Part shown: positions 22,693-31,179 of the stretch, piece by piece
Numbering within the stretch: the stretch's first letter is position 1
How the letters are laid out: each line of letters begins with the position of its first letter
Assembly (NCBI RefSeq): GCF_002583555.1
Contig: NZ_BEGX01000029.1
Coordinates: 1 to 64,000 of the forward strand
Direction of reading: 5' to 3'
DNA length: 64,000 bases
Origin: Pseudonocardia sp. N23
GTDB lineage: Bacteria; Actinomycetota; Actinomycetes; Mycobacteriales; Pseudonocardiaceae
Program-made: the position numbers and the translations under genes
The notes under the pieces: generated by a model
The model's input: only the letters and a program-made list of their open reading frames with translations
The model's database searches: none
What the model was told of the DNA's origin: nothing

Positions 22693-23865
22693 ATGCCGTC
22701 CCTGCGCACCGTTCCCGTCGACGGCTCCCCCGAGTCGGTCGCCGACCTGGCCGACGCGCTGGCCGCGGCGATCGACGGGACCGGCCCCGCGGTGCGCCCC
22801 GTCGCCGCCGCCGGCCCGCCCTCGCCCGACCCCGAGGGCACGCTCCCCGACGGCGCGGCCGTGGTGGTCTCGACGTCGGGTTCCACGGGCGAGCCCAAGC
22901 ACGTCGTACTGACCGCCGCGGCGCTGGTGGCCTCGGCCCGGGCCACCGAGGCACGGCTCGGCGGGCCTGCGCGCTGGGTGCTCCCGCTGCCGGCGGAGCA
23001 CGTCGCCGGGGTGCAGGTGATCGTGCGGGCGCTGCTCGCGGGGACGCCGCCGCAGGTCCAGGACATCCGCGACGGGTTCCGTCCCGCCGGGTTCGCCCGC
23101 GCGACCGCGCGGCTGCCGCACGGTGCCCCACGCTGCACGAGCCTGGTACCGACCCAGCTGCTGCGCATCCTCGACGCCGGCAGCGCCCCGCTCGCGGCCC
23201 TGCAGGGGTACGCGGCGGTGCTGATCGGCGGGGCGGCCCTCGATCCCGCGCTGCACCAGCGCGCGCTGACGGCAGGCGTCCGCGTCCGCACCACCTACGG
23301 GATGAGCGAGACCGCGGGCGGCTGCGTCTACGACGGCGTCCCGCTCGACGGGGTGACCGTCGAGATCGACGACGACGACCGCGTCCTGCTCGGCGGCCCG
23401 ACCATCGCGGAGGGCTACCTGGGTGACGCCGCCGCGACGGCGGAGGCCTTCCGCGACGGCTGGTTCCGCACCGGCGACCTGGGCCGGCTCGACGACGGCA
23501 GGCTCACCGTCCTGGGCCGTGCCGACGACGTCGTCGTCACCGGCGGGAAGAAGGTCGCGCCCGTCGCGGTCGAACGGGTCCTCGCCGCGCAGCCGGGGGT
23601 CTCGGACGCGTGCGTCGTCGGGCTGCCCGACCCGGAGTGGGGCGCTGTCGTGGCGGCGGCGGTCGTCGTCGACCGGGACCTCGGGCCCGAATGCGACCGG
23701 CTCGCGGCAGCGGTGCGCGCCGAGCTCGGCCGGGCCGCGGTCCCCCGCCGGTGGCTCGCGGTCGACGCGGTTCCGTTGCGCGGCATCGGGAAACCCGATC
23801 GCACCGAGGTCCGGCGGCTGCTCAGCGCGACCACGTTCACGGAGGACACGTCCCCGATCCGGTGA
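22693..23865 (+). CDS. menE: o-Succinylbenzoate-CoA ligase
   Basis: Adenylate-forming enzyme that activates o-succinylbenzoate for MenB. At 390 residues it is short for an acyl-CoA synthetase, as is usual for actinobacterial MenE. The P-loop is VVVSTSGSTGEPKHVVLT (about 57), followed by LPAEHVAGVQVIV, the adenine motif TTYGMSETAGG (about 201), the hinge FRTGDLGRLDDGRLTVLGRADD (about 258) and the C-terminal catalytic Lys in GIGKPDRTEV. GGAGAG at 22682-22687 precedes ATG 22693 by 5 nt. It is divergent from hrpB. Confidence 0.92.
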   Translation: MPSLRTVPVDGSPESVADLADALAAAIDGTGPAVRPVAAAGPPSPDPEGTLPDGAAVVVSTSGSTGEPKHVVLTAAALVASARATEARLGGPARWVLPLPAEHVAGVQVIVRALLAGTPPQVQDIRDGFRPAGFARATARLPHGAPRCTSLVPTQLLRILDAGSAPLAALQGYAAVLIGGAALDPALHQRALTAGVRVRTTYGMSETAGGCVYDGVPLDGVTVEIDDDDRVLLGGPTIAEGYLGDAAATAEAFRDGWFRTGDLGRLDDGRLTVLGRADDVVVTGGKKVAPVAVERVLAAQPGVSDACVVGLPDPEWGAVVAAAVVVDRDLGPECDRLAAAVRAELGRAAVPRRWLAVDAVPLRGIGKPDRTEVRRLLSATTFTEDTSPIR

Positions 23866-24018
23866 CGATCTCCGCCACACCTTCGGTTGTCGTCACTCTC
23901 CGTCGGTTGACCCGGTCCCGTTCATCCGGTCTGCTTCGCCTCGAACGACACACGCACACCGGCCGTCACATCAGTCACACGACTGGCAGACGTCGGCAAC
24001 GGGTTCGGGGGACGCGGA

Positions 24019-25302
24019 ATGCGAACGGGACTGCGGGCAGCGGTGCTGGCCACTGTGACGGCGGCACTCGTCGCCGGAACCGTGACACCGGCGGGGGCGG
24101 CCGAGTCGTCGTCAGCGGCGGCCACGACCAACCGGTCCTGGATCGCCGACCTCGCCTCGGGCGACGGCACCGGCGTCGACACCACCTCCGACGGCGTGAC
24201 GCTCGACGCGAGCGCCGCCCACGATGCCCCGCGCGACGCCCAGACCCCGCGCGGCACCGAAGGTGGCGCCGACGCACCCGGCACCGGCTTCCTGACACTC
24301 GCGCCCCGCACCCTCGACCGGCCCACCGACCAGGTCGACTCCACCCTCACCGCCGACGTGCCCGACGGCGGTGACGTCACCGTCGACGTCCGCGGCCGAA
24401 GCGCCAACGGCGGCTGGACCGAGTGGATCCCCAGCACCGCGACCTCCCCCACCGGGAGCAGCGCCCAGCTGCCCGAGGCGACGTCGGTCGTGCAGAGCAG
24501 GCTCGTCCTCACCGGCACCCCGGGCGCGGAGCCCGCCGTCACCGGCCTGGAGCAGGAGGCCCGCCCCACCGCACTGCCCGAGGGCGCGGAGGACGCCACC
24601 ACCGAGACGGCCCCGCTGAGCTACTCCGTGTTCGCCACCCGCGAGGGACTCGTCGGCGGCACCACCGCCAACGGCCACGTCATCGTCGACCGCGACCACT
24701 TCGTCGCCCTGCCGTCGCGGCGCGCCCTCTCACCCCGCAACACCAACGACTACTCGGTGAAGGTCTGCGCCTCCAACGGCCGCTGCTCCTTCGCCCCTGT
24801 CTGGGACATCGGCCCCTGGAACACCCGCGACGACTACTGGAACCCTGGCAACATCCGGCAGAACTGGGGCGACCTGCCCCAGGGCGTCCCACAGGCCCAG
24901 GCCGCCTACCGCGACGGCTACAACGGCGGCAACGACCAGTTCGGCCGCAAGGCCCTCAACCCCGCCGGCATCGACCTCGCCGACGGAGTCTTCTGGGACG
25001 ACCTCGGCCTCAAGGACAACGCCACCGTGACCGTCGACTACCTGTGGACCGGCTCGACGAAGCTGTCCGAGGTCGACGCCACCGCCGCCGCGGGCGACGC
25101 CGAGGCGAGTGCCGGATCGGTGCGCGTCCACTCCGCCCCGAGTGCCGACGCCACCGTCGTGGGCGGGGCCGCAGACGGAGCCGCCGTCCCCGTGATGTGC
25201 GCCACCGGGACCGGCTGGCTGCAGATCGGCGCCGGCCAGTTCCTGCCCGTCGCCGCGGTCCCGGGAGCCAGGGCTGCGAGCACCTGCACGAGCGCCGGAT
25301 AG
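24019..25302 (+). CDS. Secreted protein with a C-terminal SH3-like domain
   Basis: A 427-residue exported protein. Residues 1-27 form a Sec signal peptide ending TPAGAAES. A Thr/Asp-rich segment (28-90), a beta-rich module with RSANGGWTEWIPS (about 137) and a central domain follow. The central domain has YSVFATREGLVGGTTANGHV and paired cysteines in VKVCASNGRCSF, then a Trp-rich run (PVWDIGPWN, DDYWNPGN). The C terminus (about 370-420) looks like a bacterial SH3 domain. The Trp/Cys-rich domain may bind or cut cell wall, but I cannot name a family for it. A GGGGGA ribosome binding site precedes ATG 24019. Confidence 0.75.
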   Translation: MRTGLRAAVLATVTAALVAGTVTPAGAAESSSAAATTNRSWIADLASGDGTGVDTTSDGVTLDASAAHDAPRDAQTPRGTEGGADAPGTGFLTLAPRTLDRPTDQVDSTLTADVPDGGDVTVDVRGRSANGGWTEWIPSTATSPTGSSAQLPEATSVVQSRLVLTGTPGAEPAVTGLEQEARPTALPEGAEDATTETAPLSYSVFATREGLVGGTTANGHVIVDRDHFVALPSRRALSPRNTNDYSVKVCASNGRCSFAPVWDIGPWNTRDDYWNPGNIRQNWGDLPQGVPQAQAAYRDGYNGGNDQFGRKALNPAGIDLADGVFWDDLGLKDNATVTVDYLWTGSTKLSEVDATAAAGDAEASAGSVRVHSAPSADATVVGGAADGAAVPVMCATGTGWLQIGAGQFLPVAAVPGARAASTCTSAG

Positions 25303-25305
25303 GTT
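25300..25305 (+). promoter_or_regulatory. -10 hexamer of menA (leaderless)
   Basis: TAGGTT overlaps the stop codon of the secreted-protein gene and lies 7 nt before GTG 25313. menA can therefore be transcribed on its own although it follows that gene closely. Confidence 0.55.
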
Positions 25306-25312
25306 TCACGGC

Positions 25313-26194
25313 GTGGCGACAGCAGCGCAGTGGATCGAGGGAGCCCGTCCACGGACTCTCCCGACGGCGGTCTCCCCGGTCCTCGTCGGCACCGGTGCCG
25401 CGCTCGGCGCAGGCGTCGTCACTCCCGGGCGTGCCGTCCTCGCCCTGGTCGTGGCGGTCAGCCTCGTCATCGCGGTGAACTTCGCCAACGACTACTCCGA
25501 CGGCATCCGCGGCACCGACGACGAGCGCGTCGGCCCACTGCGGCTCGTCGGGTCGAAGGCCGCGGCGCCGGCCCAGGTGAAGCGGGCCGCGTTCATCGGG
25601 TTCGGAGTCGCCGCCGTCGCCGGGCTGACGCTCGTGGCGATCAGCGGGCAGTGGTGGCTCCTCGGCGTCGGCGCCGTCTGCATCCTGGGCGCCTGGTTCT
25701 ACACCGGCGGCTCGAAGCCCTACGGCTATGCGGGCCTCGGCGAGGTCGCGGTCTTCGTGTTCTTCGGTCCTGTCGCCGTGCTCGGCACCGTCGTCACCCA
25801 GAGCGGTGCGCCGAGCCCGCTCGCGATCGTCGCGACGGTCGGCGTCGGCCTGCTGACGTGCGCGGTACTCGTCGCCAACAACCTGCGCGACATCCCCACC
25901 GACGCCCGCACCGGCAAGCGGACCCTCGCCGTCGCACTCGGCGACGCCGACACCCGCAAGCTCTACGCCGGGCTGATCCTGGTCCCGCTCGTGCTCTCGA
26001 TCGGCGCCGGGACGCGTAGCTGGCCGATGCTCCTCGGGCTGCTGGCGGCGCCGCTGGCCGTGCCGCCGGTGCGCCGCGTGCTACAGGGCGCCGACGGGCG
26101 CAAGCTCATCAAGGTCCTGCAGGAGACGGGCGTGGTGCTGCTCGTCTGGTCAGTCGCGACGGCCGTCGGTCTCGCCCTGGGCCGCGTCGTCTGA
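25313..26194 (+). CDS. menA: 1,4-Dihydroxy-2-naphthoate polyprenyltransferase
   Basis: Membrane UbiA-family prenyltransferase that attaches the isoprenoid tail and gives demethylmenaquinone. The 293 residues contain about nine helices. The first Asp-rich substrate motif is NFANDYSDGIRGTDD (about 62) and the second is NNLRDIPTDARTGKRTLAV (about 190), both complete. It starts at GTG 25313, 7 nt after a TAGGTT hexamer, and overlaps the convergent DUF4229 gene by 45 bp at its 3' end. Confidence 0.95.
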   Translation: MATAAQWIEGARPRTLPTAVSPVLVGTGAALGAGVVTPGRAVLALVVAVSLVIAVNFANDYSDGIRGTDDERVGPLRLVGSKAAAPAQVKRAAFIGFGVAAVAGLTLVAISGQWWLLGVGAVCILGAWFYTGGSKPYGYAGLGEVAVFVFFGPVAVLGTVVTQSGAPSPLAIVATVGVGLLTCAVLVANNLRDIPTDARTGKRTLAVALGDADTRKLYAGLILVPLVLSIGAGTRSWPMLLGLLAAPLAVPPVRRVLQGADGRKLIKVLQETGVVLLVWSVATAVGLALGRVV

Positions 26195-26521
26195 GCTCTC
26201 CGCGCGCGGAGCCGCCGCGCCGCCGTCGACCTCGTCGCCGCGCAGATGGGCGCGGACGTCGGCACGCCGGACGCGGGAGGCCTCCACGGCCGCGTCGAGA
26301 CGCGTACGCAGGCCGCGGAACAGCACCATCGACAGTGGCAGCGCCACCACGAGACCGATGAGCAGCGCCAGCAGGAACGGCACCCCTGCGAGGGCGAGCA
26401 GCGCCGTCACGACGGCGACCACTGCGATTCTCGCCACAGCGTAAAGAGCGATGGTGCCGGCGAGGCCGGGACCGTCGCCCGGAGTGCCTGCCTCCGGGGG
26501 CGTGGGCGCGGGCGTCGACAT
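26150..26521 (-). CDS. DUF4229 membrane protein
   Basis: A 123-residue protein with two predicted helices (about 24-42 and 47-67) and an acidic, Ala-rich cytoplasmic tail, fitting DUF4229. ATG 26521 has a TAGGCT hexamer (26528-26533) 6 nt upstream and so is probably leaderless. The 3' end overlaps menA on the opposite strand by 45 bp. Association with menA recurs in actinobacteria, but the function is unknown. Confidence 0.75.
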   Translation of the reverse strand: MSTPAPTPPEAGTPGDGPGLAGTIALYAVARIAVVAVVTALLALAGVPFLLALLIGLVVALPLSMVLFRGLRTRLDAAVEASRVRRADVRAHLRGDEVDGGAAAPRAESSDDAAQGETDGRRD

Positions 26522-26763
26522 GCCGCGAGCCTACGACGCCCGGAAGCTGCCCGCGCACACCAGCGCCGACCTGCGGAAACGCAGCCGACTCCGGCAGGGA
26601 ACTCGACGACGTCCCCGAACGTTGACCTGACAGCTCCTTGACGAGGCCGGGCCGTAACGTCCGATTAGTCCTTTAAGAGCCCTTTACCTCCCGAGAACCG
26701 TTCGAGTACCCGGTATCCCAGGTGTCACGATGGCCCGGTAATCGACGAATGTGGGAGGTACGA

Positions 26764-26976
26764 ATGTCCACCCCGACTCAAGGCCAGAGCGAGCGGTTGC
26801 TGACCCCTGGCGAGGTCGCAACCCTGTTCCGTGTCGATCCGAAGACCGTGACCCGTTGGGCGTCCGCCGGTCGTATCGGCTCGATCCGGACCCCCGGCGG
26901 CCACCGCCGCTTCCGCGAGTCCGAGGTCCGCGGAATGCTCGCCGACCTCACCAGCGAGGCCACCGTTCCGCACTGA
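26764..26976 (+). CDS. bldC: BldC-type MerR-like transcriptional regulator
   Basis: A 70-residue winged-helix DNA-binding protein consisting only of a MerR-type head. LLTPGEVATLFRVDPKTVTRWA (residues 12-33) and RIGSIRTPGGHRRFRESEVR (36-55) closely match Streptomyces BldC, which binds direct repeats cooperatively and times entry into development. A GGGAGGT ribosome binding site (26753-26759) precedes ATG 26764 by 4 nt. An in-frame ATG at 26722 lacks one. A 19-bp perfect hairpin follows the gene. Confidence 0.92.
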   Translation: MSTPTQGQSERLLTPGEVATLFRVDPKTVTRWASAGRIGSIRTPGGHRRFRESEVRGMLADLTSEATVPH

Positions 26977-26986
26977 GTCGCCGTCC

Positions 26987-27038
26987 GACCGGCCGTGCGA
27001 GGCGATGCCCGATCGAGCGTCGCCTCGCACGGCCGGTC
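26987..27038 (+). terminator. Strong terminator hairpin after bldC
   Basis: Arms GACCGGCCGTGCGAGGCGA (26987-27005) and its exact complement (27020-27038) give a perfect 19-bp stem with a 14-nt loop, 10 bp after the bldC stop. No T-tract. It is the longest perfect inverted repeat I noticed in the window. Confidence 0.85.
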
Positions 27039-27109
27039 GCCCGGCCGACTCACCGGATTCTCACGAGGTCTTCGCCCGTCCTCCGCTAGTCTCGGAGGAG
27101 GAGGTGGTT

Positions 27110-27352
27110 GTGGTGCTGGTCTTTCTCGTCGCGTTCGTCGGTGCCGCGGTGATCGCGCTGCTGATGTGGCGGGCGATGAACACCGAGCGGACCTCCGATC
27201 GTGCCGGAGTGCCCGGCCCGACCCGGTCGGCTCCCGTACGTCCGGCGCAGCGCCGGGCCACCGGCCCCGACGACGATCCCGACTTCCTCCGCAAGCTCGA
27301 CGAGGCCGTCAAGCGCCGTGAGGACCCACCGCGCGGCGACCAGCAGAGCTGA
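27110..27352 (+). CDS. Small single-pass membrane protein
   Basis: About 80 residues: one helix (VLVFLVAFVGAAVIALLMWR, about 3-22) followed by a polar C terminus with the acidic patch DDDPDFLRKLDEAVKRRED. A purine-rich GGAGGAGGAGG (27094-27104) precedes several in-frame GTG codons. GTG 27110 or 27113 has the best spacing. The expression signal and conserved-looking tail argue for a real gene. Function unknown. Confidence 0.6.
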   Translation: MVLVFLVAFVGAAVIALLMWRAMNTERTSDRAGVPGPTRSAPVRPAQRRATGPDDDPDFLRKLDEAVKRREDPPRGDQQS

Positions 27353-27381
27353 GCCGCCCCGCCCCAACGGGCGCGAGGCGG

Positions 27382-30300
27382 TCAGGACGGGAAGCCGTCC
27401 GCCACCGACGCCGCGAGTTCCAGCAGGCTCATCTTCGTCGCCGGCTGCAGCCGGTCGAGATCGATCTCCGCGCCCTCCTCGAGGTGCCCGTCGAACGGGA
27501 TGCGCACCACGGCCCGGCAGCGCAGCGCGAAGTGCTCGGCCACCCGGTCCAGGTCGACACCACCCGACGACCGGTGCACACAGTTGATCACCGCCACCGC
27601 GTTGGCGACGAGGTCCGTGTGCCCGTGGGCGTCGAGCCAGTCCATCGTCGCCGAGGCACTCCGGGCGCCGTCGATCGAACCCGACGACACGATGATCAGC
27701 TGGTCGGCCATCCCCAGCACCCCGTACATCGCGGAGTGCATCAGTCCGGTACCGCAGTCGGTCAGGACGATGTTGTAGAAGTGCTCCAGCAGGTTCACCG
27801 TGCGCCGGTAGTCGTCCTCGCTGAACGCCTCCGACACCGCCGGGTCCTGCTCGCTGGCCAGGACCTCCAGCCGTGACGTCCCCTGCGACGTGTACGCGCG
27901 CACGTCCGTGTAGCGGCGCACCCGCTGCGCGTCACGCAGCAGGTGACGCACCGTCGCCGTCGTCTCCAGCGGAATCTTCTGGCTCAGCGTCCCGCGGTCC
28001 GGGTTCGCGTCGACGGCCACCACGCGGTCGCCGCGCAGCGACGCGAACGTCGACCCCAGCGTCGCCGTGACCGTCGTCTTGCCGACGCCGCCCTTGAGGC
28101 TGAGCATCGCGATCTTGTAGCAGCCGAGCAGCGGCTGGTTGACCCGCGCCGTGAGCTCACGACGGCGGACGTCCATCGGGCTCTCGCCCGGGTTGATCAG
28201 CTTCCCCGACAGCATGTAGACGGCGCGGCGCCAGCCCGACTGCGGCGGCCGCTTGCTCGGACGCAACAGACGTGCCGACGACAGGTCGCCGCCGCCCAGG
28301 TCCATCTGCTCCCCCATGCGGGCGCGCTGCGCCTCCTGCGCCGCAACGGCGCCCGGCTCGGTCCAGCCGACCGGCCGACGCGGGTTGTCCTCCCGTGGGG
28401 GCCGCGGCCACGACGGAGGCGGCGGGGGCGGCGGCCACGGCTCCTCGACGCGCGACCCACCCGTCCGGGCACCGGTGCCGCGCGCATCGGCGCCGCGCGC
28501 ATCGGTGCTGTGGAGGTCGGTGCTGTGGAGGTCGGTGCTGTGGAGGTCGGTGCTGTGGAGGTCGGTGCCGCGGGGGGCGGTGCCGGGTGCCGGGATCGGG
28601 CCGGTGCGGGGCCTGCCGGGGTCGGTGTGCGGACCCGCGGGCGTGTCCGGGCCCTCGTGCTCCGCCGACGTGCGCAGGTCGGGACCGGTGCGGGGGTCGT
28701 GACCTGTGCCCGGGTCCAGGGGGCCGCGGGCGGACGCCGGGTCGGCGGGTCGGCGGACCGCAGCCGCCCCGGCCGCCACTGCTCCTGCCGCTGCTCCGGC
28801 GGCCGCTGCTCCGGCCGGGTGTGCGGGGTCGTCCGGGCGGCCCGCGGTGCCTGTCGTCGGGTCGGCTGCCGCGGCGCCGCGGGGCGGGGTCAACGGGTGC
28901 CGGCGGGCCGCGCCGTCCGGCATGTCCTCCCCCGCCGGTCGGCGGTTGCCGCGGGCGGGGGTCGTGGGCAGGCCGTCCGCATCCGGGGTGCCGGCCACCG
29001 GCGTCCGCGGCGCGCGAGCTGCCGTGCTGTCCGACCGCGCGACGTCGGCCGAGCGGGCGCCGGCAGGTCCGGCCGGATCACGCCGATCGGGACCCCGCTG
29101 TTCGGGACCATGCTGCTCGGGGTCACGCTGCGCGGGACCATGCTGCTCGGGGTCACGCTGCGCGGGATCGGATGCGCGGTCGGGTGCGTCGCGGGCCGAA
29201 CCTCGCGACTCTGCGGTCGCCGGGTCCTGCGTGGGCGGAGCGGATCCTGCGACGGCAGGTTCTGAGCGGGGTGCGGTCGTGCGGTCGGCGCGGCGCGAGC
29301 CGGTCGGGATCGCGGTCGACGCGGGCTCGGAGCCGCTCGCGGGGGTGCGGTCTCGGTTCGTGGCAGGCTCGGCGTCCACCTCCGCCGTGCCGCCCGCCGG
29401 GGTGTCCGGATCGGCCGTGCCGCGGGCTCCGCGCCGATCGACGGGTCGACGTTCGTCCTCCGTGGCACGGTTCCATGCCGCGGCGGCACGCTGGGCCGCG
29501 GTCGTCTGGGCTGCTGTGTTCTGGGCTGCTGTGTTCTGGGCTGCTGTGTTCTGGGCTGCCGTGTCCTGGGCTGCCGTGTCCTGGGCTGCTGCGCCCTGAG
29601 GCCCGGCGGTCCGGGTGTGGGTCGGGCGGTCCGGTGGTCCGTCCGCGGCACCGACGCGCTCGGCCGTCGGGTCGGCGCCTCGACGGTCGGTTCGCCCGTC
29701 GCCCGCGGGGTCGCGCGGGGCCGTCACGCCGGGCGGTGCCGGCGCAGGAGCCGTCGGACCAGGAGCCGTCGAGCTTCCGGTCGTCGGGTCGGGGGCCGGC
29801 GGGTCGACGGTCGTGGAGCCGGCGGTCGTCGAGGCGGCAGCCGGGCCCGGGGGCGGCGACGCCGGGGCCCGGCGCCCAGCGGCGTCGCCGATGTCCGGTC
29901 GCCGGCCGACGGCTCGGGCGACGGCGGCGTCGATCGCGGGGTCGTCGCCTCGGCGCGTACTGCCACCGCCCGTGTCGGCGGCAGCAGGAGCGTCGGTGTC
30001 CCGGGCCGCGCGACCGGCAGCGGCGGCGCGAGCGTCGGCGGCGCTGCGGGCGACTTCGGCAGCACGCGCCGCGGCAGCGACCCGGTCGGCACCCGCCTCG
30101 GTCCTGACATCGGCCCGGTCCGTCACCGACCGGTCCGCGTCCGGGCGCTCTGCGGCGGCGGAGTCCGGGGTCCGCCCGGGTGTGGTCCCTCCGAACGTGC
30201 GGGACGTGCGGGTGTCGCCGCTCTGCAACGTCGATGCGGGTGGGCGCCGGGTCGAGGCCAGCCGTGCGGCCTCGGCGGCGCGGCGGGCCGCCGCGACCCG

Positions 30301-31122
30301 GGCCGCGGCGGCGTCACGGTCGGTCCCGCCGTGCGTCGGCGCCGCCCTGAGGTGCGAGGCGGCCCCGCCGGCGGAGGTCCGTCCGACGTCCCCGGCCCCG
30401 GACCCGGACCGGTCGACGTCACGGCGGTCGACGTCACGGCGGTCGGGGCGTGGGGTGTCGTCGGGCCTGCTGGTCGTGTCACCGGCCCCGAGGCTCGGCA
30501 GGCCGTGCCCCGGCGTCGCGGGGTCGATCTCGGACTCGAGGTCCTCGTCGGGGAGGTCGGGGATCGCGCTCCCCCAGGTCCCCGGCGCGCTGTGCCCCGT
30601 TGCATGTGTGGGCACGTCGGTCCCGCGGGCCGTGGCACCCGCCGATGTCCCGTGCGTGCCCGTCCCGGGGACGTCGGACGCGGACGGTCCTGGCTGCGCC
30701 GGTTCCGCGCGACTGCCCCACGTGTCGCGGCCGCTCTCGCGCCGGACGGGCTGCTGCGGCTCGGCGGGCGCACGATCCGCGGCTCCCCACGTGTCCTGGG
30801 TGCCGCGCGTGACGTCGCCACGCGCGGCATCGCCGGCACGGGACACGGTCGCGGCCTCGCGCCGGACGGACCCGGCGGCATCCGTCGCGGGCTCGGGGTC
30901 GTGCCTCGCAGGCTCGGGGTCACGGGTGTCCGGGTCGGCCCCACGTCCGGTGGGAACGGCTGCAGCGGGCCCCGCAGGGTCAGGCACGGCCTGGTCCTCG
31001 GCCGGGGCCTCCTCGTCGGGGCCGGCGGCGTGCTGCCCTCCGCCGGATGCGATCTTTCCCCAGCGCTCCTGGACATAGCGGCCCACGGAACCGTCCGGGT
31101 ACTCCGACGCTGCCTTGCTCAC
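27382..31122 (-). CDS. EspI/MinD-like P-loop ATPase with a very long disordered N-terminal region
   Basis: About 1246 residues. The C-terminal 250 form a MinD/ParA-type ATPase: deviant Walker A SLKGGVGKTTVTATLGS (about 1005), AVDANPDRGTLSQKI, and switch-like NIVLTDCGTGLMHSAM. This is the layout of EspI-type proteins of type VII secretion loci and of soluble relatives. No esx, eccC or pe/ppe gene is nearby. Residues 1-930 are Ala/Pro/Asp/Arg-rich, with several in-frame repeats. I start at GTG 31120-31122 (VSKAASEYPDGSVG), since a TACCGT hexamer lies 8 nt upstream; a GTG 6 bp earlier is the alternative. Function unknown; the ATPase may position or regulate a membrane complex. Confidence 0.75.
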   Translation of the reverse strand: MSKAASEYPDGSVGRYVQERWGKIASGGGQHAAGPDEEAPAEDQAVPDPAGPAAAVPTGRGADPDTRDPEPARHDPEPATDAAGSVRREAATVSRAGDAARGDVTRGTQDTWGAADRAPAEPQQPVRRESGRDTWGSRAEPAQPGPSASDVPGTGTHGTSAGATARGTDVPTHATGHSAPGTWGSAIPDLPDEDLESEIDPATPGHGLPSLGAGDTTSRPDDTPRPDRRDVDRRDVDRSGSGAGDVGRTSAGGAASHLRAAPTHGGTDRDAAAARVAAARRAAEAARLASTRRPPASTLQSGDTRTSRTFGGTTPGRTPDSAAAERPDADRSVTDRADVRTEAGADRVAAAARAAEVARSAADARAAAAGRAARDTDAPAAADTGGGSTRRGDDPAIDAAVARAVGRRPDIGDAAGRRAPASPPPGPAAASTTAGSTTVDPPAPDPTTGSSTAPGPTAPAPAPPGVTAPRDPAGDGRTDRRGADPTAERVGAADGPPDRPTHTRTAGPQGAAAQDTAAQDTAAQNTAAQNTAAQNTAAQTTAAQRAAAAWNRATEDERRPVDRRGARGTADPDTPAGGTAEVDAEPATNRDRTPASGSEPASTAIPTGSRRADRTTAPRSEPAVAGSAPPTQDPATAESRGSARDAPDRASDPAQRDPEQHGPAQRDPEQHGPEQRGPDRRDPAGPAGARSADVARSDSTAARAPRTPVAGTPDADGLPTTPARGNRRPAGEDMPDGAARRHPLTPPRGAAAADPTTGTAGRPDDPAHPAGAAAAGAAAGAVAAGAAAVRRPADPASARGPLDPGTGHDPRTGPDLRTSAEHEGPDTPAGPHTDPGRPRTGPIPAPGTAPRGTDLHSTDLHSTDLHSTDLHSTDARGADARGTGARTGGSRVEEPWPPPPPPPSWPRPPREDNPRRPVGWTEPGAVAAQEAQRARMGEQMDLGGGDLSSARLLRPSKRPPQSGWRRAVYMLSGKLINPGESPMDVRRRELTARVNQPLLGCYKIAMLSLKGGVGKTTVTATLGSTFASLRGDRVVAVDANPDRGTLSQKIPLETTATVRHLLRDAQRVRRYTDVRAYTSQGTSRLEVLASEQDPAVSEAFSEDDYRRTVNLLEHFYNIVLTDCGTGLMHSAMYGVLGMADQLIIVSSGSIDGARSASATMDWLDAHGHTDLVANAVAVINCVHRSSGGVDLDRVAEHFALRCRAVVRIPFDGHLEEGAEIDLDRLQPATKMSLLELAASVADGFPS
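28504..28563. repeat. 15-bp tandem repeat, 4 copies
   Basis: Four exact copies of GGTGCTGTGGAGGTC (28504-28563) encode TDLHS repeats in the EspI-like protein, just before its proline-rich stretch. Confidence 0.9.
29104..29163. repeat. 30-bp tandem repeat, 2 copies
   Basis: Two exact 30-bp units (29104-29133 and 29134-29163) encode the duplicated AQRDPEQHGP segment of the EspI-like protein. Confidence 0.85.
29491..29595. repeat. 15-bp tandem repeat, 7 copies
   Basis: Seven copies of a CTGGGCTGCTGTGTT-type unit, some with substitutions, encode TAAQN/TAAQD pentapeptides in the EspI-like protein. The unit length keeps the reading frame when copies are gained or lost. Confidence 0.9.
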
Positions 31123-31145
31123 GCGCACCGACGGTAGTCGCGCGT

Positions 31146-31177
31146 ACGTCCCTGGTCGAGGTGACGTAGAGGGACGT
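31146..31177. terminator. Inverted repeat between ccsB and the EspI-like gene
   Basis: Arms ACGTCCCT (31146-31153) and AGGGACGT (31170-31177) with a 16-nt loop, starting 3 bp beyond the ccsB stop. It may terminate ccsB, but it also lies just upstream of the next promoter and could be an operator. Confidence 0.4.
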
Positions 31178-31179
31178 GC

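Noticed and set aside
22616..23131. N-terminal extension of HrpB by about 170 residues
   Set aside because: It is antisense to menE and has no family similarity. ATG 22615 fits the family and has a hexamer 8 nt upstream.
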